Assembly: GCA_964631345.1 (NCBI GenBank)
Contig: CAZVWE010000015.1
Coordinates: 1 to 14,853, forward strand
Direction of reading: 5' to 3'
Length of the DNA: 14,853 nt
Origin: MGBC163016 sp964631345
Lineage (GTDB): Bacteria > Actinomycetota > Coriobacteriia > Coriobacteriales > Eggerthellaceae
Within the stretch, counting starts at the first letter, position 1. Each line of letters begins with the position of its first letter. A program made the position numbers and the translations under genes. Below the pieces are notes generated by a model, which was given only the letters and a program-made list of their open reading frames with translations, ran no database searches and was not told the DNA's origin. This document shows positions 8,507-14,853 of the stretch, in pieces.

Positions 8507-9439
8507 ATGTCGTTTACAACTGAAGTACGCGATGAGTTGTCACGTGTTGAGCCAAATTGCACGCATTGTGATAAAGCAACACTGGCGGCGTTGGTGAGAA
8601 TTGAGGGCACCCTATTTTTCAGTGGAAAAGATAAATACAGGGTGGATATTGCAACAGATTCCGCATCGGTTGGACGTTTGGTAATTCGTCTTCTGCATAC
8701 TATTTATGGACTTCAAACAGAGCTTACTGTAAGAAGATCTGTCCTTCATAAAACCCCAAATTATTTAATTTCTATACCAACCCAGCGCGGCATTCTTGAG
8801 GCTTTAAAAGATATGGGAATAATCTCTGATGATGGTGGCCTTGAAATGGGGATAGATCAAGACATCGTCAAAAAAAGATGCTGCAAAGCAGCCTATCTTC
8901 GAGGAGCTTTCTTAGGGTCAGGCTTCATATCAAACCCTAAAAGCGATTTTCACTTTGAGATTATTGTAGAGAGTAGACAGATGGCACAAGATTTGGTGTC
9001 GCTTATGAAAGAGGCTGGAATTCAAGCAAAGACCATGCCTAGAAGAAGCTCTTATATGGTTTATCTGAAGAGTGGAAATTCCATACTGGAGTTTCTTGCA
9101 TTTGTTGGCGCTCATAAAGCTGCATTAATGCTTGAGGAAGAGCGTGTAGTTAAATCTGTAAGAAATGACGTCAATCGTTTGATAAACGCTGAACTTGCAA
9201 ATCAACAAAAGGCAAGCAGGGCGGCTGTGGGTCAGCTTCTAACTATTAGAAAAGTGCTTGAGAACTATGATTTTGAAACACTCTCTCCAGCACTTAAAGA
9301 TTTCATTCGTCTTAGAATTGAATACCCGGAAGCATCGCTTAAAGAACTTGGAAGCCATGCTGATCCACCGCTTTCAAAGTCTGCAGTCAACCATCGGGTA
9401 AGACGTCTTGAAGCGATCGTCGAAGAAGCGCTTCGTTAA
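8507..9439 (+). CDS. whiA: WhiA, DNA-binding cell-division/sporulation regulator homologue
   Basis: The 310-residue product has the usual length and architecture of WhiA: a LAGLIDADG homing-endonuclease-like fold over about residues 20-200 (the region around C125, C126 and YLRGAFLGSG 130-139 is the diagnostic block), a linker with the NRLINAELAN segment, and a C-terminal helix-turn-helix at about 255-303 with the family's LSKSAVNHRVRRLE motif. No endonuclease activity is expected. In Streptomyces WhiA acts with WhiB to switch on sporulation septation genes; in Bacillus it binds DNA and affects division and chromosome segregation. The gene lies 49 bases downstream of yvcK with AAAAGAGG (8495-8502) as ribosome site; no convincing promoter or terminator is seen in that gap. 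The regulon here is unknown. The next gene, gap, follows 96 bases later. Confidence 0.96.
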   Translation: MSFTTEVRDELSRVEPNCTHCDKATLAALVRIEGTLFFSGKDKYRVDIATDSASVGRLVIRLLHTIYGLQTELTVRRSVLHKTPNYLISIPTQRGILEALKDMGIISDDGGLEMGIDQDIVKKRCCKAAYLRGAFLGSGFISNPKSDFHFEIIVESRQMAQDLVSLMKEAGIQAKTMPRRSSYMVYLKSGNSILEFLAFVGAHKAALMLEEERVVKSVRNDVNRLINAELANQQKASRAAVGQLLTIRKVLENYDFETLSPALKDFIRLRIEYPEASLKELGSHADPPLSKSAVNHRVRRLEAIVEEALR

Positions 9440-9449
9440 TGTTATTCTT

Positions 9450-9472
9450 TATTCATAGCATATCTATGAATA
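9450..9472. promoter_or_regulatory. Perfect inverted repeat upstream of gap, candidate operator
   Basis: Two perfectly complementary 9-base arms, TATTCATAG and CTATGAATA, flank a 5-base spacer CATAT, 11 bases after the whiA stop and about 64 bases before the gap ATG. The arms are AT-rich and no T-run follows, so it makes a poor terminator. Size and placement fit a dimeric repressor or activator site for the glycolytic operon. A weak -10-like TATGAA lies inside the right arm (9465-9470) without a good -35. The inverted repeat is seen; operator function is inference. Confidence 0.5.
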
Positions 9473-9475
9473 TGT

Positions 9476-9498
9476 GCGAATACATGGTATGTTTGCGC
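9476..9498. promoter_or_regulatory. Second, imperfect inverted repeat upstream of gap
   Basis: GCGAATACAT and ATGTTTGCGC pair at 8 of 10 positions around a GGT centre, immediately downstream of the perfect palindrome. It resembles a second protein-binding site or a weak 5' leader hairpin for gap. I see no high-quality sigma-70 promoter in 9440-9535, so the transcription start cannot be placed relative to it. Confidence 0.3.
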
Positions 9499-9535
9499 GC
9501 TGTATTAGATCAATGAATCTAAAGAAGGAGTTGAA

Positions 9536-10537
9536 ATGACTACCAAGATCGGAATTAATGGGTTTGGCAGAATTGGTCGACTGGTTTACAGGGCTATGTT
9601 TAACGATCCTGAGTTAGACGTTGTTGCAGTCAACGATCTAGGTGATATAGAAACCATGGCGCATCTTCTAAAGTACGATTCTGTACACGGAAGAGCATTC
9701 GACAATATTGAAGTTGTTGCTGATGGATTTATAGCTGACGGTCATATGACAAAGGTGCTCTCTGAGCGTGAACCAGGAAACCTTCCATGGAAAGAGCTTG
9801 GGGTAGATATCGTTGTTGAGTCCACTGGATTTTTTACAGATGGAGAAAAAGCAAAGGCTCATATAGAAGCTGGAGCCAAGAAAGTTATTATTTCTGCACC
9901 TGGCAAAAATGTTGATGCAACGATCGTTATGGGTGTTAACGATTCTGAATATGACAAAGAAAAGGACAACATCGTTTCTAACGCATCTTGCACAACAAAT
10001 TGTCTTGCTCCATTTGCAAAGGTGCTTTTAGATAACTTTGGCATTAAACGTGGATTCATGAATACGATACATGCGTTTACAAACGACCAAAAGATCTTAG
10101 ATCTTCCTCACAAGGACTTAAGGCGTGCAAGGGCAGCTTCTATGTCCATGATTCCTACAACAACAGGTGCGGCACGCGCAGTTGCACTTGTCCTTCCTGA
10201 ACTTAAAGGCAAGCTTGATGGATTTGCAACACGTGTTCCAACCCCTGATGGATCAATGGTTGACCTTACAGTTGAGCTTGAAAAAGAAGTAACAGTAGAC
10301 GAGATTAATGCTGCAATGAAGGCGGCATCAGAAGGGGCTATGAAGGGGATTCTTGAATATACAGAAGACCCAATTGTCTCAGTTGATATCGTAGGAGATC
10401 CTTCGTCTTCTATATTTGATTCAAAGCTTACGATGGTATTAGGTGGAGAAGGCAATTTTGTAAAATGCATTTCTTGGTATGATAACGAATGGGGTTATTC
10501 GAATCGCGTAAAGGATTTGGCCAAGATAATGCTTTAA
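9536..10537 (+). CDS. gap: Glyceraldehyde-3-phosphate dehydrogenase (phosphorylating, NAD-dependent)
   Basis: This cytoplasmic enzyme oxidises glyceraldehyde-3-phosphate to 1,3-bisphosphoglycerate, reducing NAD. The 333-residue length is standard. The Rossmann motif NGFGRIGR (8-15), D34 at the end of the second strand (VAVND), the active-site SNASCTTNC with C152, and H179 (TIHAF) are all present. D34 and the LDLPHKDLRRAR segment argue for NAD rather than NADP. The start is fixed by GAAGGAG at 9524-9530, the strongest ribosome site in the window. It is the first gene of a glycolytic cluster with pgk, tpiA and gpmI, and is separated from whiA by a 96-base gap with two inverted repeats and from pgk by an intrinsic terminator-like hairpin. 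The layout suggests gap is made in excess over the downstream enzymes. Nothing in the protein is unusual. Confidence 0.98.
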   Translation: MTTKIGINGFGRIGRLVYRAMFNDPELDVVAVNDLGDIETMAHLLKYDSVHGRAFDNIEVVADGFIADGHMTKVLSEREPGNLPWKELGVDIVVESTGFFTDGEKAKAHIEAGAKKVIISAPGKNVDATIVMGVNDSEYDKEKDNIVSNASCTTNCLAPFAKVLLDNFGIKRGFMNTIHAFTNDQKILDLPHKDLRRARAASMSMIPTTTGAARAVALVLPELKGKLDGFATRVPTPDGSMVDLTVELEKEVTVDEINAAMKAASEGAMKGILEYTEDPIVSVDIVGDPSSSIFDSKLTMVLGGEGNFVKCISWYDNEWGYSNRVKDLAKIML

Positions 10538-10559
10538 TCAATGCGTATGCATTTGTAGT

Positions 10560-10595
10560 AAATAGGCAAGGCATTCAAATGTCTTGCCTATTTTT
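10560..10595 (+). terminator. Intrinsic terminator/attenuator between gap and pgk
   Basis: AAATAGGCAAG (10560-10570) pairs perfectly with CTTGCCTATTT (10583-10593). A G-U pair and three more pairs extend the stem to a TCAA loop, and a five-T run follows at 10591-10595. This is a good rho-independent terminator. It ends only 19 bases before the pgk ATG with no clear promoter between, so it more likely acts as a partial terminator or as a 3'-end stabiliser for gap mRNA than as the end of the operon. Confidence 0.82.
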
Positions 10596-10614
10596 ATAGA
10601 AGGGATAGGTTTGT

Positions 10615-11802
10615 ATGGCACAAATTAAAAGCATTGATGACTTAGATGCAAAAGGAAAAAAGGTTCTTGTTCGCGTTGATTTCAACACACCTGTAAAAGA
10701 CGGAAAAGTAACCGATGACACAAGAATTCAGGCTGCTCTTCCCACTATTAAAAAACTCATTAATGATGGAGCAAAGGTAATCCTTGTAAGTCATAGAGGT
10801 CGTCCATCGGGGGACGGGTTTGAAGAGGAATTTAGCTTAGAACCTGTTGCTCGAAGATTGCAAGAACTTCTAGGTAAAGACGTTGTTCTTTCGTCGGATA
10901 TCGTAGGTTCTTGTGTAAAAGAAGCAGTGGATGCTATGGAAGATGGTGACTTTGTCCTTCTTGAAAACATTCGTTTTGATAAGCGCGAAAAGAAAAATGA
11001 CGAGGAATTTGCGCGTGAGCTGGCAAGCCTTGCAGATGTGTATGTAAACGATGCTTTTGGTACTGCGCACAGAGCACATGCATCAACGGCAGGCGTCGCA
11101 CAGTTTTTGCCTTCATATGCGGGATATTTGATGCAGAAAGAAGTAGAAACGCTTACCTCTATGCTTGATGACCCAAAACGTCCATTTGTGGCAATTCTTG
11201 GAGGTTCAAAAGTCTCCGATAAGATAAAAGTTATCAATGCGCTTTTGGATAAAACCGATACTTTAATTATTGGCGGAGCTATGTGTTTTACGTTCTTGTT
11301 GGCTAAAGGCATATCGGTTGGTAAGTCTTTAGTTGAACCTGACTGGATTGATGAGGCTACAAAAATGCTCGAAAAGGCAAAGCAAAACGGCGTGTCTTTG
11401 CTGCTTCCAGTCGATGTTGTTGTGGCAAAAGAAATGAAAGAAGATGCTGCTTGTGAAGTGGTATCAGTTGATGAGATTCCAGATGACATGATGGGTTTGG
11501 ATGTAGGTCCTGAAACGGTTAAGTTATATGGAGATGCTATATCAAAAGCTGCAAGTGTTTTCTGGAATGGCCCTATGGGTGTTTTTGAAATGAAGCCATT
11601 TGAGGCTGGAACAAAAGGCGTTGCTTGTGCTGTTGCGAACAACGATCAGGCTTGCACGATTATCGGTGGTGGAGACTCTGTTGCAGCTGTAAATAAATTT
11701 GATCTCGCAGATAAGATGACATTTATATCCACAGGTGGTGGAGCATCTATGGAGCTCGTACAAGGTGATAAATTACCTGGTGTTGAAGCTTTAATGGATT
11801 AA
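10615..11802 (+). CDS. pgk: Phosphoglycerate kinase
   Basis: The enzyme transfers phosphate from 1,3-bisphosphoglycerate to ADP, the first ATP-yielding step of glycolysis, using the product of the upstream gap enzyme. The 395-residue protein has the two-domain PGK pattern: RVDFN (20-24) and the LENIRF block for substrate in the N-terminal half, LGGSKVSDKI (195-204, with K199) leading into the nucleotide domain, then FWNGPMGVFE, GGGDSVAAV (351-359) and the closing STGGGASMELVQG. Length and motifs are standard for a bacterial PGK. The ATG has GAAGGGA at 10599-10605 as ribosome site, just after the terminator hairpin. A long open frame on the opposite strand (10791-11642) is a codon-bias shadow and encodes nothing recognisable. 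tpiA follows after 60 bases that contain a short tandem repeat. Confidence 0.98.
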   Translation: MAQIKSIDDLDAKGKKVLVRVDFNTPVKDGKVTDDTRIQAALPTIKKLINDGAKVILVSHRGRPSGDGFEEEFSLEPVARRLQELLGKDVVLSSDIVGSCVKEAVDAMEDGDFVLLENIRFDKREKKNDEEFARELASLADVYVNDAFGTAHRAHASTAGVAQFLPSYAGYLMQKEVETLTSMLDDPKRPFVAILGGSKVSDKIKVINALLDKTDTLIIGGAMCFTFLLAKGISVGKSLVEPDWIDEATKMLEKAKQNGVSLLLPVDVVVAKEMKEDAACEVVSVDEIPDDMMGLDVGPETVKLYGDAISKAASVFWNGPMGVFEMKPFEAGTKGVACAVANNDQACTIIGGGDSVAAVNKFDLADKMTFISTGGGASMELVQGDKLPGVEALMD

Positions 11803-11807
11803 GTGGC

Positions 11808-11850
11808 TTAAGGATTTTCGATTTAAGAACTTCGATTTAAGAGTTTTCGA
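11808..11850 (+). repeat. Three tandem 13-14-bp repeats between pgk and tpiA
   Basis: Three copies of a unit of the form TTAAG-A-(3-4 bases)-TTCGA occur at 11808-11821, 11823-11835 and 11837-11850, filling most of the 60-base gap. The copies match in TTAAG and TTCGA and differ in the middle. The third copy runs into the tpiA ribosome site (AAAGGA near 11850-11855). The array could be a replication-slippage product, a binding site cluster, or an mRNA processing region; the sequence does not say which. Confidence 0.75.
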
Positions 11851-11862
11851 AAGGATGTTGAG

Positions 11863-12642
11863 ATGGCAAGAAAGCCGTTAATTGCAGGCAATTGGAAAAT
11901 GAACAAAACGATAAGTGAAGCTGTCGTTTTAGCTCAAGAGATTTCCAATAGAGTTGAAAAAGAGTGGTTTGAAGACGTAGATATAGCGGTATGCCCTCCG
12001 TATGTTGATTTGAAGCCTGTGAAGACAGTTTTTGACTTTGATAAACAGAAAATCGCTGTAGGCGCGCAAAATGTATATTGGGAGAAATCCGGTGCTTATA
12101 CAGGAGAGATTTCTGTAGACATGCTTCAGGAAATAGGATGTGTCTTTTGCATAGTAGGGCATTCTGAGCGCCGCATACTATTTCATGAAACAAACGAGGA
12201 TGTTAATAAAAAAGTTCATGCGCTACTAGATGGCGCATCCCCTCATATTCATCCGATTATCTGTGTTGGGGAGTCTTTAGCCGTAAGAGATGAGGGGACA
12301 TATATTGAATATGTCTGCTCTCAAATTGAAGCGGCTTTTGCAGGTGTTGATGAAGCGGCTGCAAAAGAGGCGGTAATAGCATATGAGCCAGTATGGGCAA
12401 TAGGTACAGGTCATACAGCTACCCCTGAGCAGGCAGAAGAAGTTTGTGCGGCAATAAGAAAATGCGTTGCATCGCTTTACGGTGAAAGTATTTCTAATGA
12501 CATGAGAATTCTTTACGGTGGGTCGATGAACGAAGGAAACGCTGATCTGTTGTTATCACAGCCTGACATTGATGGGGGACTTATTGGGGGAGCATCGCTT
12601 AAATCAGAATCATTCTGCGAGATTATAAAGGCGGCTATTTAG
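11863..12642 (+). CDS. tpiA: Triose-phosphate isomerase
   Basis: The enzyme interconverts dihydroxyacetone phosphate and glyceraldehyde-3-phosphate. The 259-residue TIM-barrel protein shows the complete catalytic set: K12 in AGNWKMN, H100 in IVGHSERR and the base E175 in AYEPVWAIGTG, whose following residues form the flexible loop 6. The phosphate-binding GGSMNEGN and GGLIGGASL segments close the barrel. Length is normal (about 250). The start is set by AAAGGA near 11850-11855, eight bases before the ATG. It lies between pgk and gpmI; gpmI begins directly after its TAG stop, so they share a transcript. The gap before it holds the tandem repeats noted separately. Confidence 0.98.
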   Translation: MARKPLIAGNWKMNKTISEAVVLAQEISNRVEKEWFEDVDIAVCPPYVDLKPVKTVFDFDKQKIAVGAQNVYWEKSGAYTGEISVDMLQEIGCVFCIVGHSERRILFHETNEDVNKKVHALLDGASPHIHPIICVGESLAVRDEGTYIEYVCSQIEAAFAGVDEAAAKEAVIAYEPVWAIGTGHTATPEQAEEVCAAIRKCVASLYGESISNDMRILYGGSMNEGNADLLLSQPDIDGGLIGGASLKSESFCEIIKAAI

Positions 12643-14208
12643 ATGAATGCAAGTGAGAAGTTTAAAAATCTTCCTCTCTGTTTAATTATCATGGATGGAT
12701 TTGGGTTATCGGATGCAACCGATGGCAATGCAATCGCTATGGCTTCTACCCCTAATCTTGATAATCTGTTCGATAGTTGCCCCTGGACTTGTCTTCAAGC
12801 TTCAGGCGAGGAGGTCGGTCTTCCTGAAGGCCAAATGGGAAACTCTGAAGTTGGCCATTTAGGCATAGGTGCGGGACGTATTGTCTATCAGGAGCTAACC
12901 CGTATTAATAGAGCTTGCAGCGATGGGACTCTTTCGAATAATCCCGTTATTAATTCTGCCTTTGATGCAAATATTAAAAATGGAACCACGCTTCATTTTA
13001 TGGGGCTTTTGAGCAACGGGGGTGTTCATTCCTCAAACGCTCATCTATATGCATTGATGGATGCGTCAGTACTTGCAGGAGTCAAAAAAATCTGTATACA
13101 TTGCATTCTTGATGGTCGAGACGTTCCACCAAAAAGTGCGATCGACTTTATACAGGAACTCGAATCAAAGATTCAAGACTTAAAGAATGGACACGAGAAC
13201 TTAGATATAAAAATTGCAACCATATCGGGTAGATATTACGCAATGGATCGCGATAAAAGATGGGATCGTGTCGAGAAGGCATATAACACAATTGCCTGTG
13301 GTGTAAACGATAGTGATTTAAGCCCTAAAGATGCGGTTCAAAAGTCATATATAGAAGGCGTAACAGATGAGTTTTTTGTGCCTCAATCATTTAACTATGA
13401 TGGAATGCATGATGGGGATTCCCTTATATTTTTCAACTTTAGACCTGATAGGGCACGTGAGATAACGTATGCTTTCACCGATCCGGAATTCAATGATTTT
13501 GATCGGTTGTGTAAGCCAAAAATTAACTATGTTTGCTTAACGGAATATGACCCCGAAATTAATGCACCCATTGCATTTGCAAAGGAATTTCCGGAAAACG
13601 TATTGGCAGATGTTTTGTCTCGCGCAGGCCTTCGTCAATATCACATTGCGGAGACTGAAAAATATGCACATGTGACTTTCTTTTTAAATGGTGGTCGAGA
13701 AGAGGCAAAAGAAGGCGAGATACGCAAATTAATCTCAAGTCCTAAGGTTGCAACTTATGACTTACAGCCTGAAATGAGTGAGCCAGAGGTTACGAATGCT
13801 TTAGTGTCTGCGATTAATAACGATGAGGCTGATGTGTATATCGTAAACTTCGCAAACTGTGACATGGTTGGACACACGGGAAGCATTCCTGCCGCCATAG
13901 CTGCCGTGGAGGCGGTTGATGAAGGTGTAGGTAAAGTGGTTCAAGCAATTAAGGAAAAAGGTGGCATTACTTTTGTGACAGCCGATCATGGTAATGCCGA
14001 TAAAATGCTTTCAGATGATGGGACGCCTCACACAGCGCACACAACAGCTGAGGTTCCTTTTATTTTGGTTGCGTCTGAAGGCGGCGAAGATCTGTCTTTG
14101 AAAAACATAACTGGAAAGCTTGCAGATATTGCTCCAACTATGCTTTATGCGATAGGTGCAGATATACCGAAAGAGATGACAGGCGATGTTTTGCTTGAAA
14201 CAAACTAA
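12643..14208 (+). CDS. gpmI: 2,3-bisphosphoglycerate-independent phosphoglycerate mutase
   Basis: This Mn-dependent alkaline-phosphatase-superfamily enzyme converts 3-phosphoglycerate to 2-phosphoglycerate through a phosphoserine. In the 521-residue product the metal/catalytic residues are all visible: D18 (IMDGFG), the phospho-acceptor S68 in GNSEVGH, the substrate-domain blocks NGGVHSS, LDGRDVPP, SGRYYAMDRDKRW and FNFRPDRARE, then D407 and H411 (CDMVGH), D448 and H449 (TADHGN) and H466 (PHTAH). The spacing matches the Bacillus stearothermophilus enzyme with an offset of four. It is unrelated to the 2,3-bisphosphoglycerate-dependent GpmA. The ATG abuts the tpiA stop, with AAAGGCGG (12627-12634) as ribosome site inside tpiA, so expression is operonic. 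Enolase, the next step, is not in the window. A 68-base gap separates it from secG. Confidence 0.98.
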   Translation: MNASEKFKNLPLCLIIMDGFGLSDATDGNAIAMASTPNLDNLFDSCPWTCLQASGEEVGLPEGQMGNSEVGHLGIGAGRIVYQELTRINRACSDGTLSNNPVINSAFDANIKNGTTLHFMGLLSNGGVHSSNAHLYALMDASVLAGVKKICIHCILDGRDVPPKSAIDFIQELESKIQDLKNGHENLDIKIATISGRYYAMDRDKRWDRVEKAYNTIACGVNDSDLSPKDAVQKSYIEGVTDEFFVPQSFNYDGMHDGDSLIFFNFRPDRAREITYAFTDPEFNDFDRLCKPKINYVCLTEYDPEINAPIAFAKEFPENVLADVLSRAGLRQYHIAETEKYAHVTFFLNGGREEAKEGEIRKLISSPKVATYDLQPEMSEPEVTNALVSAINNDEADVYIVNFANCDMVGHTGSIPAAIAAVEAVDEGVGKVVQAIKEKGGITFVTADHGNADKMLSDDGTPHTAHTTAEVPFILVASEGGEDLSLKNITGKLADIAPTMLYAIGADIPKEMTGDVLLETN

Positions 14209-14230
14209 AGTCTTGTCTATACTTTTCTCT

Positions 14231-14260
14231 TTGTGCAGCAACTAGTAAATAGAGTAATTT
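14231..14260 (+). promoter_or_regulatory. Weak candidate promoter for secG
   Basis: TTGTGC (14231-14236) and TAATTT (14255-14260), 18 bases apart, lie in the 68-base gap between gpmI and secG. Each box is a fair match to a sigma-70 consensus. No terminator hairpin separates gpmI from secG, so secG may equally be read from the operon. Confidence 0.3.
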
Positions 14261-14276
14261 AGAAAAGAGTTACGAA

Positions 14277-14537
14277 GTGACGCCATTAGTAATAGTTTTC
14301 TTAGTTTTACTTTTCCTATCAGGCATTGGACTTATCATTTTTATTTTGATGCATTCTGGAAAAGGAACTGGAATATCGGACATGATCGCATCGTCTATGT
14401 ATTCCACGCAGACTGGAACATCGATTATTGAGAAAAACCTTGATCGCATAACTATTATTTGTGCAGTAGTTTTTCTTGTTTCTCTTTTGGTTTTAATGGT
14501 TATATTCCCTCAAGGAACGATAGATACCGGAAACTAA
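14277..14537 (+). CDS. secG: SecG, protein-export membrane subunit
   Basis: SecG is the small auxiliary subunit of the SecYEG translocon in the cytoplasmic membrane. The 86-residue product has the expected two transmembrane helices, about 3-25 and 58-77, joined by a polar loop with the family's SGKGTGISDM stretch (27-36) and a Ser/Thr-rich segment. The start chosen is GTG at 14277, with a weak purine tract AGAAAAGAG (14261-14269) upstream; the next in-frame ATG (14349) would remove the first helix. Length is normal for Gram-positive SecG (about 75-85). It follows the glycolytic genes and precedes tRNA-Leu. In many Gram-positives secG is followed by rnr and smpB; neither is seen here. Confidence 0.9.
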   Translation: MTPLVIVFLVLLFLSGIGLIIFILMHSGKGTGISDMIASSMYSTQTGTSIIEKNLDRITIICAVVFLVSLLVLMVIFPQGTIDTGN

Positions 14538-14546
14538 AAGATTTCA

Positions 14547-14574
14547 TTGACCAATAAGACCAATGTAGTAGAAT
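14547..14574 (+). promoter_or_regulatory. Sigma-70-type promoter for tRNA-Leu
   Basis: TTGACC (14547-14552) and TAGAAT (14569-14574) are separated by 16 bases, each one or two bases from consensus, and end 20 bases before the tRNA. A direct repeat of GACCAAT (14549-14555 and 14558-14564) overlaps the -35 region and spacer. Confidence 0.7.
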
Positions 14575-14594
14575 CTGTGCTTGCACAAAATAAT

Positions 14595-14683
14595 GTCGGA
14601 GTGGTGGAACGGCAGACACGCTAGCTTGAGGTGCTAGTGCCCACATATCGGGTGTGCGGGTTCAAATCCCGCCTCCGACACCA
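14595..14683 (+). tRNA. tRNA-Leu, anticodon GAG
   Basis: The 89-base gene folds as a class II tRNA. The acceptor GTCGGAG pairs with CTCCGAC (14673-14679). The anticodon stem CTAGC/GCTAG (14621-14625, 14633-14637) frames the loop TTGAGGT, with anticodon GAG at 14628-14630 and G at position 37, reading CUC and CUU. A long variable arm (14638-14655, CCC/GGG stem) is typical of leucine. The T arm GCGGG-TTCAAAT-CCCGC is perfect. Discriminator A and a genome-encoded CCA end it at 14683. Confidence 0.97.
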
Positions 14684-14692
14684 GAAGAAACC

Positions 14693-14722
14693 AAAGACCT
14701 TCTATCCGGGAGGTCTTTTTTT
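14693..14722 (+). terminator. Intrinsic terminator after tRNA-Leu
   Basis: AAAGACCTTC (14693-14702) pairs with GGAGGTCTTT (14709-14718), including one G-U pair, around the loop TATCCG, and is followed by a seven-T run (14716-14722). It is the strongest terminator in the window and starts nine bases after the CCA end of the tRNA. It would also end any transcript reading through from secG and the glycolytic genes. Confidence 0.93.
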
Positions 14723-14752
14723 ATTTAGTCTCTTATTTAAGTGAATATTTAT

Positions 14753-14780
14753 TTGACGAGTAGACTTTTTCTGATAACAT
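14753..14780 (+). promoter_or_regulatory. Sigma-70-type promoter for tRNA-Val
   Basis: TTGACG (14753-14758) and TAACAT (14775-14780) are 16 bases apart, the same spacing as the tRNA-Leu promoter. A TGA directly before the -10 gives a TGn extended -10. The -10 ends 21 bases before the tRNA. Confidence 0.7.
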
Positions 14781-14801
14781 AATCGACGCTGTCAATCGCA
14801 T

Positions 14802-14853
<52 letters not shown>

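Noticed and set aside
10108..10470. A 120-codon minus-strand open frame opposite gap
   Set aside because: The same kind of shadow: Ser/Ile-rich, no domain, fully inside a well-supported gene.
10540..10553. Small inverted repeat AATGC-GTAT-GCATT just after the gap stop
   Set aside because: A 5-bp stem is too short to support a function and the stronger hairpin beside it explains the region.
10791..11642. A 283-codon open frame on the minus strand, opposite pgk
   Set aside because: Its translation is Ser/Thr/Phe-rich with no recognisable domain and it lies wholly inside pgk, whose motifs are complete. It is a codon-usage shadow in the complementary frame.
11837..12193. A 118-codon minus-strand open frame opposite tpiA
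   Set aside because: It overlaps conserved tpiA sequence and the intergenic repeat, has no recognisable domain and no ribosome site that stands out.
14723..14752. Spacer between the tRNA-Leu terminator and the tRNA-Val promoter searched for a small gene or RNA
   Set aside because: Only AT-rich sequence is seen, with no frame, hairpin or repeat worth calling.

Overview
This window is ordinary bacterial chromosome from a fairly AT-rich genome. The organism is most likely a low-GC actinobacterium of the Coriobacteriia (Atopobium or Olsenella-like). That rests on three things: the rapZ-yvcK-whiA block running directly into gap-pgk-tpiA, an actinobacterial-style RapZ P-loop (GxSGAGR instead of GKS), and a cofactor-independent phosphoglycerate mutase followed by secG. 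The taxonomic call is inference from gene order and protein style; no marker gene settles it. All genes lie on the + strand, are tightly packed, and show no sign of mobile DNA, CRISPR or recent transfer.

Layout. Positions 1-4322 hold the 3' end of an addB-like gene and a complete addA, the two subunits of an ATP-dependent helicase-nuclease for double-strand break repair; they overlap by one base. uvrC (nucleotide excision repair) follows 5 bases later, so repair genes fill the first 6.3 kb. Positions 6319-9439 hold rapZ, yvcK and whiA, the conserved trio of nucleotide/RNA-binding and regulatory proteins tied to cell-envelope precursor metabolism and cell division in Gram-positive bacteria. 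Positions 9440-9535 form a regulatory gap with a perfect 9-bp-arm palindrome and a second imperfect one. Positions 9536-14208 are a lower-glycolysis operon, gap-pgk-tpiA-gpmI, with an intrinsic terminator/attenuator between gap and pgk and a 14-bp tandem repeat in front of tpiA. secG (protein export) follows, then a class II tRNA-Leu(GAG) with its own promoter and a strong terminator, and then a promoter and the first 52 bases of a tRNA-Val(GAC) cut by the window end.

How the genes work together. AddAB processes broken ends for RecA; UvrC cuts around bulky lesions. YvcK and RapZ sense sugar-nucleotide or central-carbon status in other bacteria, and they sit directly upstream of the triose-phosphate part of glycolysis. 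The gap to gpmI genes cover triose-phosphate interconversion through to 2-phosphoglycerate; enolase is absent from the window. The genes are housekeeping genes. The points worth a second look are small: an altered iron-sulfur ligand set and insertion in UvrC, the palindromes before gap, the gap/pgk attenuator, the tandem repeats before tpiA and at the AddA C-terminus, and a tRNA-Leu with no terminator separating it from the operon upstream. I did not find an undescribed system.
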